From Mesorhizobium sp. (GTDB lineage: Bacteria > Pseudomonadota > Alphaproteobacteria > Rhizobiales > Rhizobiaceae): a stretch of 64,000 nt of DNA. The stretch lies in the NCBI GenBank assembly GCA_019635735.1, contig JAHBYX010000003.1, forward strand, positions 124,001 through 188,000, read 5' to 3'. The position numbers and the translations under genes are program-made. Below the pieces are notes generated by a model that did no database searches, was not told the origin of the DNA, and was given only the letters and a program-made list of their open reading frames with translations. Positions 17,393-25,851 of this stretch are shown here, piece by piece. Position 1 is the first letter of the stretch. Each line of letters opens with the position of its first letter.

Positions 17393-18063
17393 GCGGGCGG
17401 CAGGCCATCCTCTCCAAGGTGCGGGCCTCGCTGGCCGAGACGGGCGACGACGCCGCCCGGCGCGCCGTTGTCGAGGCGCGGCTGGCGAAGCCGCCGAAGG
17501 GCGTGATCCCGGCGCGGGGAAAGCTGCCGGACGACGCGCGCGTCGACCTGTTCGAGACACTGGCCACCAAGTTCGCCGCGACGGTGGAGCGGGTGCGCTC
17601 GCCTGCCGACGTGCCGAAAGCGGTCGCGGCCTATTTGCGCGCGAAGAATCTGCCCGCGGCAGTGCGCGTCGGCGCCGACAAGCGGCTGGCGGCGATGCCA
17701 TGGGACAGAGAGAAGGCGCTGGAGATCCGCAGCGGCCCGTCCGACGGCGACGACGAGGCGGGCGTCAGCCATGCATTCGGCGGCATCGCCGAGACCGGCA
17801 CGCTGGTGATGACGTCCGGAAAGGACAACCCGTCGACCATCAACTTCCTGCCCGAACACCACATCGTGGTGGTGGAGGCAGCTGACATCGACGGCGATAT
17901 GGAGAGCGTGCTCGCCAAGGTGCGAAAGAAATACGGACGCGGGAAGATGCCTCGAACGCTGAACTTCATCACCGGCCCCTCGCGCTCGGGCGACATCGAG
18001 CAGAAGATCATCCTCGGCGCCCACGGCCCCCGCGCGCTGCATATAATCCTGGTCGATGGCTAA
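17389..18063 (+). CDS. lutC: Lactate utilization protein LutC (YkgG-like)
   Basis: 224-residue LUD-domain protein and third member of LutABC. The start ATG 17389 (MSGRQAILSKVRASL) forms ATGA with the lutB stop; the longer open frame upstream is inside lutB. The segments GIAETGTLVMTSGKDNP near residues 132-148 and FLPEHHIVVVEAADI near 152-166 are typical of the LUD fold, as is FITGPSRSGDIEQ near 190-202. The 3' end overlaps the phosphatase gene by 8 bp. Confidence 0.94.
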   Translation: MSGRQAILSKVRASLAETGDDAARRAVVEARLAKPPKGVIPARGKLPDDARVDLFETLATKFAATVERVRSPADVPKAVAAYLRAKNLPAAVRVGADKRLAAMPWDREKALEIRSGPSDGDDEAGVSHAFGGIAETGTLVMTSGKDNPSTINFLPEHHIVVVEAADIDGDMESVLAKVRKKYGRGKMPRTLNFITGPSRSGDIEQKIILGAHGPRALHIILVDG

Positions 18064-18841
18064 GCGGGTAGGAACGGAAGGCATTCACCTGCTGGACGCG
18101 GCCGGGCCCGAAGGCCTGCGCATCTATGCGATCGGCGATGTGCACGGGCGTCTCGACCTGTTGCGTGCCATGCACGAGGCGATCCGCGACGAGATCGAGA
18201 CTGTGCGTCCCGCAGACTGGCGCATCGTGCATGTCGGTGACTACATCGACCGCGGACCAGATTCGAAGGGGGTGATCGACTTCCTCATCGAAACGATCCG
18301 CGATGATGGCAGGCATATCGCCCTCGCGGGCAATCACGATGCGGGGCTGCTCGAGTTTCTCGCCGAGCCCAGCCCGCAAACCCTGTTCGCCGGGCACGGG
18401 GGCCGGCAGACCGCGCTGTCCTACGGCGTCGACGCCGATTTCTCCTCGCTGGCAATGGCCCGCGAGGCGGCTGCGAAACTGAAGGCGGTGATGCCGCGCG
18501 AGCACGTCGATTTTCTGGCGGGGCTGCCGCGCAGCGTAGTCTTCGGCGACTTCTTCTTTTGTCACGCGGGCATCAGGCCCGGCGTCCCCCTGGCGCAACA
18601 GAATCCGGAAGACCTGATCTGGATCCGCGAGAAATTCCTGAAGTCGCCGCTGCTCTACGAAAAGGTCATCGTGCACGGCCACACGCCGTCGCCCGATCCG
18701 GAAATCCTGCCGAACAGGGTGAATGTGGATACTGCGGCGTTCACGACCGGCGTGCTGACGGCGCTATCGATCGAGGGAACGGGGAAGCGAATTCTGCAGA
18801 TGAGCGCCGAAGGTCAGCGCGAAGCCTGGACGACGCCATAG
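18056..18841 (+). CDS. PPP-family serine/threonine-type metallophosphatase
   Basis: 261 residues with the full set of dinuclear-metal motifs: GDVHGR near 27-32, GDYIDRG near 62-68, GNHD near 95-98, the His in FCHAGIRP near 172, and VHGHTPS near 210. Family members hydrolyse phosphoproteins or diadenosine polyphosphates; sequence alone does not decide which. The ATG lies within the last codons of lutC (8-bp overlap), so it is co-translated with the lactate operon, which is an unusual partnership. A regulatory role in lactate metabolism is only inferred. Confidence 0.88.
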   Translation: MAKRVGTEGIHLLDAAGPEGLRIYAIGDVHGRLDLLRAMHEAIRDEIETVRPADWRIVHVGDYIDRGPDSKGVIDFLIETIRDDGRHIALAGNHDAGLLEFLAEPSPQTLFAGHGGRQTALSYGVDADFSSLAMAREAAAKLKAVMPREHVDFLAGLPRSVVFGDFFFCHAGIRPGVPLAQQNPEDLIWIREKFLKSPLLYEKVIVHGHTPSPDPEILPNRVNVDTAAFTTGVLTALSIEGTGKRILQMSAEGQREAWTTP

Positions 18842-18954
18842 CCGTCCACCGGGGCATGTCCGCCGGCCGCGTCGGCGGCGTAGATGCCCGCGCCCCAGAG
18901 CGCAATGCCGGAGAGCATCAGGACGGAGAGGAGAGCTGCTTTCACGGGGGTCAT
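18814..18954 (-). CDS. Possible very small exported or membrane protein
   Basis: 46 residues from the ATG at 18954: MTPVKAALLSVLMLSGIALW, then GAGIYAADAAGG and a short tail. This looks like a signal peptide or one membrane helix with a small periplasmic end. The ribosome site is weak (ACAGAG close to the ATG), and the last 28 bp overlap the convergent phosphatase gene. Accepted because the hydrophobic pattern is coherent and no other gene occupies the 110 bp; could be spurious. Confidence 0.4.
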   Translation of the reverse strand: MTPVKAALLSVLMLSGIALWGAGIYAADAAGGHAPVDGYGVVQASR

Positions 18955-19160
18955 CTCTGTTTTGGGTCCTGAACTCTTTAGCGATTCAACGTTACGGTTT
19001 GGTTTCACGAAAACGCCCGGCCTGTAACAAGGTTCCGCCACGTTTCCGGCCGGCTGCAACGCGGGCGAGGCTCTATCGCTCCCCAACGGGAATGAAAAGG
19101 AGGCGTTTCACACAACTGTGGATAGTTGGCGGACGTGGCAATTCGGCAACGCGCCGACCG
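18955..19160. other. Intergenic stretch without a recognised gene
   Basis: About 200 bp, A/T-richer than the surroundings near 18975-19010. It could hold the promoter of the 46-residue gene (minus strand). No hairpin with T-run and no convincing open frame was seen. Confidence 0.4.
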
Positions 19161-19865
19161 TCAGCGAGGGATCGTGGCGATCCAGGCGCGGGCGATGGCA
19201 AGGCCTGCGGCGTCGGCGGCGGGACCGTGCGTTTCCGCTTCGGCGGGATAGATATCCATCCAGCCGATGCGCTTGGCGGCAATCGCTTCGGGAAAGGCCT
19301 GATGCCATTCGCCGACCAGTTTCCGGTCCGCCTCGAAATGGAACTGGATGCCGTAACCGGCACGGCCGACCCGGAACGCCTGGTTATGCGCGGCGTCGTT
19401 GCCCGCGAGACGGGTCGCACCGCGCGGCAAAGTGAAGGTGTCGTCGTGCCACTGGAAGATCGGGAAGCTCTCGGGCACGGCGGACAGCACCGGGTCGGCG
19501 CGGCCCTCGGGCGTCAGCGCCACGGTCTGCCAGCCGAACTCCGGGGCCGCGCCGATCAGGTTTTCCGCCCCGTAGGCGCGGGCGAGGATCTGGCTGCCGA
19601 GGCAGATGCCGAGCGTGGACCGGCCCGAATCGGCGAAGGCGCGCATCAGTGCCGCCAGCGCCGGCAGGTATGAATACTCGTCGTCGGCGACCGCGTTCTG
19701 GCCGCCGCCCAGCACGATGATCGCATCGTGGCCGTCCGGCGCCGTCGGCAGTTCGTCGCCTCGGTGCGCGCGCACCAGCGTGATCTCCGCGCCCGCCTCG
19801 TCCAGCGCCGTCGCCATCTGACCGAGGCCGGTATTGTCGTAGTTCTGGACGACGAGGACCTTCAT
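19161..19865 (-). CDS. Class I glutamine amidotransferase-like protein (GMP-synthase type domain)
   Basis: 234 residues. The Cys nucleophile is in LGICLGSQILA near residue 88, and the catalytic His-Glu pair is in GIQFHFEAD near 173-177. The domain stands alone without a synthetase partner. Stand-alone proteins of this type include gamma-glutamyl hydrolases acting on small glutamyl compounds and inactive paralogues; the triad here looks complete. It is transcribed divergently from the hypothetical gene at 19938 with 72 bp between them. Substrate unknown. Confidence 0.85.
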   Translation of the reverse strand: MKVLVVQNYDNTGLGQMATALDEAGAEITLVRAHRGDELPTAPDGHDAIIVLGGGQNAVADDEYSYLPALAALMRAFADSGRSTLGICLGSQILARAYGAENLIGAAPEFGWQTVALTPEGRADPVLSAVPESFPIFQWHDDTFTLPRGATRLAGNDAAHNQAFRVGRAGYGIQFHFEADRKLVGEWHQAFPEAIAAKRIGWMDIYPAEAETHGPAADAAGLAIARAWIATIPR

Positions 19866-19937
19866 CGCGCGTGTTCCGGGTGGGCAGGACGGGCCAGAGC
19901 GGTATCATGGAGCGTTGCCGTCAGGAAGGAGGAGCGG

Positions 19938-20711
19938 ATGCCGTTGCAGAACAGGGTCGATCCGTTCGGCGAGATCCATGCCGTGACCGCCCGCGGCCTG
20001 TTCACCGGCAACCGCGGCGTGATCCACGACCCAGCGACGAAAACCCTGCTCAACCGCCGCTGGACGACGAAGGCGTGGATCATCTGCGAATGCGACTTCC
20101 GCGGCCGGCACCGCGAGGTGATGGGCCGCAACGCGCCGTCCGGGCGGGCTGGCTGGACGGAACTGTTCTTCCTCGACGAGGTGACGGCCCTCGCCGCCGG
20201 CCACCGCCCCTGCTTCTACTGCCGCCGCGAGCGGGCGACCGAGTTCGCGCGATGCTTCGCGGCGGGGCAAGGGCGGAAAACCATCACCGCGCCTGAGATG
20301 GACGCGGTGCTGCATCGGGAGAGGTGGACGAGCAGACGCGGGCATGACCGGGACGAGGCACCCCCAACCTTTGCCCCTCCCCACAAGGGGGAGGGGGATC
20401 TTGGCGTCGCGATCCCTCCTCCGGAGGTGTCGCCGGGCATCGACATTTTCGGATCCCCCTCCCCCTTGTGGGGAGGGGTTAGGGGTGGGGGTCTGCGTGC
20501 GTCCGACCTTTCCGGGCTTCCGTCTGGCGCAATGGTCACCGCCAGGGAACGGCCTTATGCAAGATCGGATGGCACCTGGCTCGCATGGTCGTTCGAGGGA
20601 TGGTACCCCACTGCGGAACCAACGGTCCCGGCAGCCCTGATCAGCCCACCCGCAACCGTCGCGGCGCTGCTCGCAGGCTATGCACCGGTCTGGCATCCCT
20701 CCGCCGGATAA
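19938..20711 (+). CDS. Conserved hypothetical protein interrupted in frame by a palindromic repeat
   Basis: 257 residues from the ATG at 19938, with the strong ribosome site AGGAAGGAGGAGCGG. The flanks look like a known conserved hypothetical family: GLFTGNRGVIHDP, KAWIICECDFRGRHREVMG, TELFFLDEVTALAAGHRPC and CRRERATEF in the N-terminal 110 residues; LPSGAMV and LLAGYAPVWHPSAG at the C-terminus. Between them, residues about 142-186 are encoded by a double-hairpin repeat and read as low-complexity PPHKGEGD and SPSPLWGGVRGGG peptides. The frame is kept, so the protein may still work. Biochemical function unknown. Confidence 0.75.
   Translation: MPLQNRVDPFGEIHAVTARGLFTGNRGVIHDPATKTLLNRRWTTKAWIICECDFRGRHREVMGRNAPSGRAGWTELFFLDEVTALAAGHRPCFYCRRERATEFARCFAAGQGRKTITAPEMDAVLHRERWTSRRGHDRDEAPPTFAPPHKGEGDLGVAIPPPEVSPGIDIFGSPSPLWGGVRGGGLRASDLSGLPSGAMVTARERPYARSDGTWLAWSFEGWYPTAEPTVPAALISPPATVAALLAGYAPVWHPSAG
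20360..20492. repeat. Double-hairpin palindromic repeat inserted within a coding sequence
   Basis: The left arm (20360-20400) and right arm (20451-20492) are inverted copies sharing a 27-bp perfect core. Each arm also folds by itself, CCCCTCCCC-ACAA-GGGGGAGGGG. The repeat adds about 45 codons without a stop or frame change. The same design appears between hisZ and hisS at 1604-1751 with a different sequence. Comparable elements inside genes are known as palindromic elements in Rickettsia. Confidence 0.8.
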
Positions 20712-20750
20712 TGCCTTGAACTCGCCGCAAGCCTGCCGCATGGCACGGCG

Positions 20751-21488
20751 ATGCGAGCGAATTACAGGATGCAGCGGTTGTTCGTGCCGCAGGCGATGCA
20801 GGCGAACGGCGAGATCGAGCCCGATCCGCAGCAGACCCACTATCTCCTCAACGTGCTGCGCATGCATTCCGGCACGCAGCTTCTGGTCTTCAACGGCGTC
20901 GACGGCGAATGGCTGGCGAGCCTCATCGAAGTGAGCCGCAAGAAGGTTCGGCTTGCGCTGATGACGCAGGTCAGGCCGCAACCGGCGCCCTCCGACCTCG
21001 TCTATTGCTTCGCGCCATTGAAGCAGGGGCGGCTCGACTACATGGTGCAGAAGGCGGTGGAGATGGGCGCCGGTGTGCTGCAGCCCGTGCTCACCCAGCA
21101 CACGCAGATGTCGAACATCGGCATCGACCGCATCCGCGCCAACGTGGTCGAGGCGGCCGAACAGTGCGGCATCCTGGCGATCCCCGAGGTGCGCGAGGTG
21201 GTGAAGCTCGACCGGCTGATCTGGGAATGGGAGCCGGGGCGGCGGCTGATCTTCTGCGACGAAGGCGCCGCGACCAACAATCCGGTACCTGCTCTGAGGA
21301 GCATACCCGAGGAAAAGCTCGGGCTGCTGATCGGGCCGGAGGGCGGCTTTTCCGAGGAGGAACGCCAGCAACTGCGCGCCCTGCCCTACGTCACGCCGAT
21401 CCCGCTCGGCCCGCGAATCCTGCGGGCGGACACGGCCGCGGTTGCCGCGATGGCGGTGATCCAGGCGACGATCGGGGACTGGCGCTGA
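20751..21488 (+). CDS. rsmE: 16S rRNA (uracil-1498-N3)-methyltransferase
   Basis: Methylates U1498 of 16S rRNA with S-adenosylmethionine. 245 residues, the family length. The N-terminal PUA-like domain (QRLFVPQ...[20 protein letters not shown]) is followed by the trefoil-knot SPOUT domain with [19 protein letters not shown] near 102-120, [13 protein letters not shown] near 189-201 and [19 protein letters not shown] near 214-232, the SAM-binding knot. ATG 20751 ([11 protein letters not shown]) is chosen; the start after the hypothetical gene leaves a 39-bp gap. Confidence 0.96.
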   Translation: MRANYRMQRLFVPQAMQANGEIEPDPQQTHYLLNVLRMHSGTQLLVFNGVDGEWLASLIEVSRKKVRLALMTQVRPQPAPSDLVYCFAPLKQGRLDYMVQKAVEMGAGVLQPVLTQHTQMSNIGIDRIRANVVEAAEQCGILAIPEVREVVKLDRLIWEWEPGRRLIFCDEGAATNNPVPALRSIPEEKLGLLIGPEGGFSEEERQQLRALPYVTPIPLGPRILRADTAAVAAMAVIQATIGDWR

Positions 21489-21607
21489 CGCAGCGTTTCC
21501 CGTCCATCAAGTTTCGTTGACGGCTGGCTCAGAACATTTCGCTTGCCGTCAGGCCCGCTTTCCGGCCAATGCTCGCGCGCAAAAAAGACTGTTCCAGGGA
21601 CAACGCC

Positions 21608-22981
21608 ATGGCGCGCGACACGACGGATTCGAGTCCGATCGAGGGCATGCACGAACTCGTCGACTATCTGGCCGCCGGCAACAAGCCGCGCGACAAGTGG
21701 CGCATCGGCACCGAGCACGAGAAGTTTCCCTTCTATGTCGACGGCAATGCGCCCGTCCCCTATGCGGGGCCGCGCGGCATCAAGGCGCTGCTCGACGGCA
21801 TGAAGGGGATGCTCGGCTGGGAGCCGATCATCGACGCCGGCAACATCATCGGCCTCGTCGAACCGACCGGCCAGGGCGCCATCTCGCTGGAGCCCGGCGG
21901 GCAGTTCGAACTCTCCGGCGCGCCGCTGGAAACGATCCACCAGACCTGCCGCGAGGGCAATGCGCATCTGGCCCAGCTGCGCGAGATCGCCGAGCCGCTC
22001 GGCATCCGCTTCCTCGGCCTCGGCGGCAGCCCGAAATGGACGCTTGCCGAAACGCCGAAAATGCCGAAGTCGCGCTACGGGATCATGACGCGCTACATGC
22101 CCAAGGTCGGGACCAAGGGCCTCGACATGATGTACCGCACCTGCACAATCCAGGTGAACCTCGACTTCGAGAGCGAGGCAGACATGCGGCGCAAGATGCA
22201 GGTGTCGCTGAAGCTGCAGCCGCTGGCGACCGCGCTGTTCGCCAACTCGCCCTTCACCGACGGCAAGCCGAACGGTCTTCAGAGCTGGCGAGGGGACATC
22301 TGGCGCGACACCGACAACCAGCGTTCCGGCCTGCTTCCCTTCTGTTTCTCGCCCGATTTCGGCTTCGCCGACTATGTCGACTGGGCGCTCGACGTGCCGA
22401 TGTATTTCGTCATCCGCGAGGGCCGCTACATCGACATGACGCATATGACCTTCCGCGACTTCATGGCCGGCAAGGCGCGCAGCGAAGTGCCGGACGGCAT
22501 GCCGACCATGGGCGACTGGGCGAACCATCTGTCGACGCTGTTCCCCGACGTGCGGCTGAAGCGCTTCCTCGAAATGCGCGGCGCCGACGGCGGACCGTGG
22601 CGGCGCATCTGTGCGCTGCCCGCCTTCTGGGTCGGCCTTCTCTACGATGACGCGGCGCTGGACGCGGCCGAGGAGCTCACCCGCGACTGGACCTTCGAGG
22701 AGGTGCGCGCAATGCGCGACGCGGTGCCGAAAAAGGCTCTCTCGACCGTCTTCCGCAACCGCTCGCTGCTTGAGGTCGCGCGCGAGACGCTGGCGATCTC
22801 GCGGCTCGGCCTGAAGAACCGGGCGCGCAAGAACCGCGACGGCTACGACGAAACCAGCTTCCTGTCGACCTTGGACGAGGTCGTGGCGCGGGGCACAACG
22901 AGCGCGGAGGAGATGCTCTCCGCCTACCACACGCGCTGGGGCGGCTCGATCGAGCCGGCCTTCCTGGAATATGCCTACTGA
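21608..22981 (+). CDS. gshA: Glutamate--cysteine ligase (plant/alphaproteobacterial type)
   Basis: ATP-dependent first step of glutathione synthesis. 457 residues from ATG 21608 (MARDTTDSSPIEGMHELVDY), preceded by CAGGGACAACGCC; ATG 21569 would add 13 non-family residues. Family segments: KWRIGTEHEKFPFY near 35-48, EPTGQGAISLEPGGQFELSG near 83-102, MTRYMPKVGTKGLDMMYRTC near 156-175 and GRYIDMTHMTFRDFM near 270-284. The C-terminal end YHTRWGGSIEPAFLEYAY is characteristic of this class, which differs from the E. coli enzyme. Confidence 0.96.
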   Translation: MARDTTDSSPIEGMHELVDYLAAGNKPRDKWRIGTEHEKFPFYVDGNAPVPYAGPRGIKALLDGMKGMLGWEPIIDAGNIIGLVEPTGQGAISLEPGGQFELSGAPLETIHQTCREGNAHLAQLREIAEPLGIRFLGLGGSPKWTLAETPKMPKSRYGIMTRYMPKVGTKGLDMMYRTCTIQVNLDFESEADMRRKMQVSLKLQPLATALFANSPFTDGKPNGLQSWRGDIWRDTDNQRSGLLPFCFSPDFGFADYVDWALDVPMYFVIREGRYIDMTHMTFRDFMAGKARSEVPDGMPTMGDWANHLSTLFPDVRLKRFLEMRGADGGPWRRICALPAFWVGLLYDDAALDAAEELTRDWTFEEVRAMRDAVPKKALSTVFRNRSLLEVARETLAISRLGLKNRARKNRDGYDETSFLSTLDEVVARGTTSAEEMLSAYHTRWGGSIEPAFLEYAY

Positions 22982-23025
22982 GCGACGGCAGGCCGCTCAG
23001 CAAGATCGTCTCGGGTCGCTTGTTC

Positions 23026-24081
23026 TCAGCGCAAAGCGGCAGGGGCGGAAGAGCCGCCGGGTTTGTGAACGGGATTGCCGTCGGTGCCGGCGGCGCAGAC
23101 CACTCGATTGCGTCCGCCGTTTTTCGCCTCGTACAGCGCCCGGTCGGCCACTTTCATGAGATCCGATATCCCGGTCATGGCCTCGTCGCGCGACGCCACC
23201 CCGATGCTGATCGTCGTCGATATCCGGTCAGTGTCGGCAACGAGCGGATTCTCGGCGACCTCGCGGCGCAGGCGTTCCGCAACCAATAGCGCTTGTGCCA
23301 GGTCGGTCTCCGGCAGCAGCAGGCCGAACTCTTCCCCGCCTATCCGGGCGAGCACATCGGAATCGCGCTTGCAGGCGGTCGCGACCTTCGTGAGATGAAC
23401 GATCATCTGGTCGCCCACTTCGTGGCCGAAGCGGTCATTGATCGACTTGAAATAATCGATGTCGATCATCAGGAACGACATAGGCCGCCGGTAACGCCCC
23501 GATCTGCTCCATTCGATGTCGGCCAGCGTCATGAAGTGACGCCGGTTGTAGATACCGGTCATCCCGTCCGTCGTCGCAAGCCGCTCGAGTTCCTCGGCAT
23601 GGTGGACGATGTCGGTGATATCGCTGTAGGTCAGCATCCGCCCGCCTGCGGGAAGCACGGCGCACTGGCAACGTATGACCCGCCCGCTGCTCAGGCGCTG
23701 ATCGACGGGAGGCTGATCGCCCGCGACGACCCATGCGAGCCGATTGGACACATATTTCCTGAGTTCCTCGGGCGAGACGGCATAGGCCCTGCTTCGTCGC
23801 GCATGTTCCAGCATTTCAGCGAAGAGCGGCTTGCCGTTCACGAACTCCGGCGGGGAGTTGAACATGGCGTGCAGGGCGGGGTTCGCATATTGCATGCGCA
23901 GCTCATGATCGAGGAGGATGACCCCGTTCTCGATATTGTCGAGCGCGGCGTAGAGCGTTGCCAGTTCCAGAGCCGTCGCACCGCCGTCAGGCCGCCGGCC
24001 ACTCGCCACCGGGCCACGAGGCGCTTCCCGCACCAGGTGATCGGGGTTCGGGTACCGGCCAGCCGGCTGCAATCTCGGCAT
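23026..24081 (-). CDS. PAS-GGDEF diguanylate cyclase
   Basis: 351 residues; makes the second messenger cyclic di-GMP. A PAS-like sensor (LYAALDNIENGVILLDHELRMQYAN, residues about 43-67, continuing to about 155) precedes a GGDEF domain (about 168-330) with DIDYFKSINDRFGHEVGD for metal and nucleotide binding and active-site GGEEF near 267-271. The allosteric inhibition site RxxD is present as RDSD exactly five residues before GGEEF, so product feedback is likely. No membrane segment is evident. The last 20 residues are a Pro/Ser-rich tail. Confidence 0.93.
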   Translation of the reverse strand: MPRLQPAGRYPNPDHLVREAPRGPVASGRRPDGGATALELATLYAALDNIENGVILLDHELRMQYANPALHAMFNSPPEFVNGKPLFAEMLEHARRSRAYAVSPEELRKYVSNRLAWVVAGDQPPVDQRLSSGRVIRCQCAVLPAGGRMLTYSDITDIVHHAEELERLATTDGMTGIYNRRHFMTLADIEWSRSGRYRRPMSFLMIDIDYFKSINDRFGHEVGDQMIVHLTKVATACKRDSDVLARIGGEEFGLLLPETDLAQALLVAERLRREVAENPLVADTDRISTTISIGVASRDEAMTGISDLMKVADRALYEAKNGGRNRVVCAAGTDGNPVHKPGGSSAPAALR

Positions 24082-24375
24082 TGCTGACTCCGATGCGTCT
24101 GCGGTTCAGTGTATCGGCTTCATTGGACATGCACTCCCACGAGCAAAACCGCATCGGGCTTAACATTGAAGAAACATCGGTCCGGGCTCTGGATCTGGCG
24201 CCGGTCGAACCCGCGTTTCGGCAGACATGGTGAAATTAGGCTTAACGACGGACCGCCGTCCGATTCCGACATTGGAGGGGAAGAAGGCCGGGTTCGCCTG
24301 CAGCATTTACCTCTTCTAAGCCTCGGTGTTCCGCTCTACGGTGCCGGGAAGAGGGAATTCGGCAAGGAGACCGCA
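24082..24375. other. 294-bp intergenic region between divergent genes
   Basis: Holds the promoters of the PAS-GGDEF gene (minus) and the DUF937 gene (plus). It contains an A/T-richer stretch near 24150-24180 and 24225-24250 (GTGAAATTAGGCTTAACG). The plus-strand open frame across it has no family resemblance and is not called. Confidence 0.4.
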
Positions 24376-25272
24376 ATGCTACCGCTCTATGAAATGATGG
24401 CCCAGAACGGCCGTGCGGTCGAACTCATGGCGCGTCAGTTCAACCTGTCGCAGCAGCAGGCCGCGCTTGCGATGGAAGCGCTGATGCCGGCCTTCAGCCA
24501 GGGGCTGAAGCGCAACACGTCCGATCCCTACGGCGTATTAAGCTTCCTGCAGGCGCTGGCGAGCGGCCAGCACGCGAAATACTACGACGACGCGGCGAAT
24601 GCGTTCTCTCCGGCCGGCATGTCGGAGGGTAACGGCATCCTCGGCCATCTCTTCGGCTCGAAGGAACTGTCGCGGGCGGTCGCGGCGCAGGCGGCCCAGG
24701 CGACGGGAATCCAGCAGGAGATCCTGAAGCAGATGCTGCCGGCGATGGCTTCGATGCTGATGGGCGGCCTGTTCCGGCAGAGCACGGCCCAGCCGCAGCA
24801 GGCGCAGGCGGGAGGCTTCGGCGCGGGCGGCAACATTCTCGGCGAGATCATCGACCAGATGATGAAGCAGGGCGGCGGCATGATGGGCCAGCCGCAGCAG
24901 CGCCAGGCGCCGCCGCCTCAGCCCAACCCGATGGACCCGTTCGACAATCCGTTCGGCAAGATCCTGAAGGACATGATGGGCGGCGGGGCGCAACCGGCGC
25001 CGCGCCAGGAGCGCCAGCAGCGCCAGCCGGACCCGATGACCGACAATCCGCTCGGCCGCATCTTCGAAGAGATGCTGCGTGGCGGCCAACGCAAGGCCGA
25101 GCCCGAGCCGGAACCGCAGCCCCGGACCAACCCGAGCGGGCGGGCGCGCAACCCCTATGACGACCTGTTCGGCGAGATGTTCGAGAGCGGCTCCAAGCAG
25201 CGCGAGGAGTACCAGAAGGGCATGGAATCGATCTTCGACCAGTATCTGAAGGGCATGGAGCGCTACCGGTAG
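24376..25272 (+). CDS. DUF937 protein with repeated amphipathic motifs
   Basis: 298 residues; ATG 24376 follows AAGGAGACCGCA. Residues 1-135 are a helical DUF937 domain (LSQQQAALAMEALMPAFSQGL, GILGHLFGSKELSRAVA, ILKQMLPAMASMLMGGL). The rest is Gln/Pro/Gly-rich with a recurring short motif at about 153-168, 191-204, 224-237 and 259-272 of the type NPxGxIxxxMxxGG, and a related helix at 283-295. The Met-rich, Gln-rich linkers suggest a flexible scaffold or a self-assembling protein. Function unknown. hicAB follows after 9 bp. Confidence 0.8.
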   Translation: MLPLYEMMAQNGRAVELMARQFNLSQQQAALAMEALMPAFSQGLKRNTSDPYGVLSFLQALASGQHAKYYDDAANAFSPAGMSEGNGILGHLFGSKELSRAVAAQAAQATGIQQEILKQMLPAMASMLMGGLFRQSTAQPQQAQAGGFGAGGNILGEIIDQMMKQGGGMMGQPQQRQAPPPQPNPMDPFDNPFGKILKDMMGGGAQPAPRQERQQRQPDPMTDNPLGRIFEEMLRGGQRKAEPEPEPQPRTNPSGRARNPYDDLFGEMFESGSKQREEYQKGMESIFDQYLKGMERYR

Positions 25273-25281
25273 GGGAGGACG

Positions 25282-25533
25282 ATGAGCGCTCTCCGAGCAA
25301 TCCGTCTGATTGATCGTATGCGTCGAAATCCTCTGGCCGACTGGAGGATCGAAGACATCATTCTAGTCTGCCGCGAACATGGGTTGAAATGCGAGCCTCC
25401 CCGTGGAGGTGGGTCGCACTACAAAGTCGCTCATGATCGAGTACGCGAGATCGTCACGATCCCTTACAAGCGCCCGATCAAGCCTGTATATATCAGGAAG
25501 CTTGTGAAGTTGGTCGATACCTTGGAAGGATGA
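25282..25533 (+). CDS. hicA: HicA-family mRNA interferase toxin
   Basis: 83 residues with the double-stranded RNA-binding-like fold of HicA; the catalytic His is in RGGGSHYKVAH near residue 46, followed by VTIPYKRPIKPVYIRKLVK. It cleaves mRNA independently of the ribosome until bound by HicB. ATG 25282 has ribosome site GGGGAGGACG. The coding sequence is clearly poorer in GC than its neighbours, suggesting acquisition by transfer. Confidence 0.9.
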   Translation: MSALRAIRLIDRMRRNPLADWRIEDIILVCREHGLKCEPPRGGGSHYKVAHDRVREIVTIPYKRPIKPVYIRKLVKLVDTLEG

Positions 25534-25760
25534 TAGACATGAGAGCACTGCGCTATGCAGTCATCGTATCTCCCCTTCCGCCCGAAGATGGCGGAGGCTT
25601 CGCCGCAACGGTGCCCGACCTTCCCGGTTGCATGAGCGACGGAGAATCGCCGGAAGAAGCACTAGCCAATGTACAGGATGCCATTTCGGAATGGCTGGAC
25701 ATGGCCGAGCAGATGGGGCGGGCACTTCCCGTGCCTACTCGACCGCAGGCCCTTGCCTAA
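25530..25760 (+). CDS. hicB: HicB-family antitoxin
   Basis: 76 residues; the short HicB form with a partial RNase-H-like fold (YAVIVSPLPPEDGGGFAATVPDLPGCMSDGESPEEALANVQDAI) and little or no DNA-binding tail. It neutralises HicA by binding. The ATG lies 4 bp inside hicA. The lack of a clear ribbon-helix-helix end means autoregulation may be weak or absent. Confidence 0.9.
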   Translation: MIDMRALRYAVIVSPLPPEDGGGFAATVPDLPGCMSDGESPEEALANVQDAISEWLDMAEQMGRALPVPTRPQALA

Positions 25761-25762
25761 CG

Positions 25763-25792
25763 AAAAAGCCCGGTCCTTGGGAGGGACCGGGC
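25763..25792 (-). terminator. Rho-independent terminator of the DUF1127 gene
   Basis: On the minus strand GCCCGGTCC-CTCCCAA-GGACCGGGC is followed by TTTTT. On the plus strand no T-run follows, so it serves the minus-strand gene ending at 25852 rather than hicAB. Confidence 0.8.
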
Positions 25793-25851
25793 AGTCGGCA
25801 GGCGTCCGGCGGGGGAGCCGGGAGTGAACGGGAGCGCCTGCGAAAGCTAAG

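Noticed and set aside
19905..22930. Long open frames on the minus strand (488 and 514 codons) opposite rsmE and gshA
   Set aside because: They are antisense shadows in high-GC DNA, with arginine/glycine/histidine-rich composition and no family motifs, while the plus strand encodes clear RsmE and GshA.
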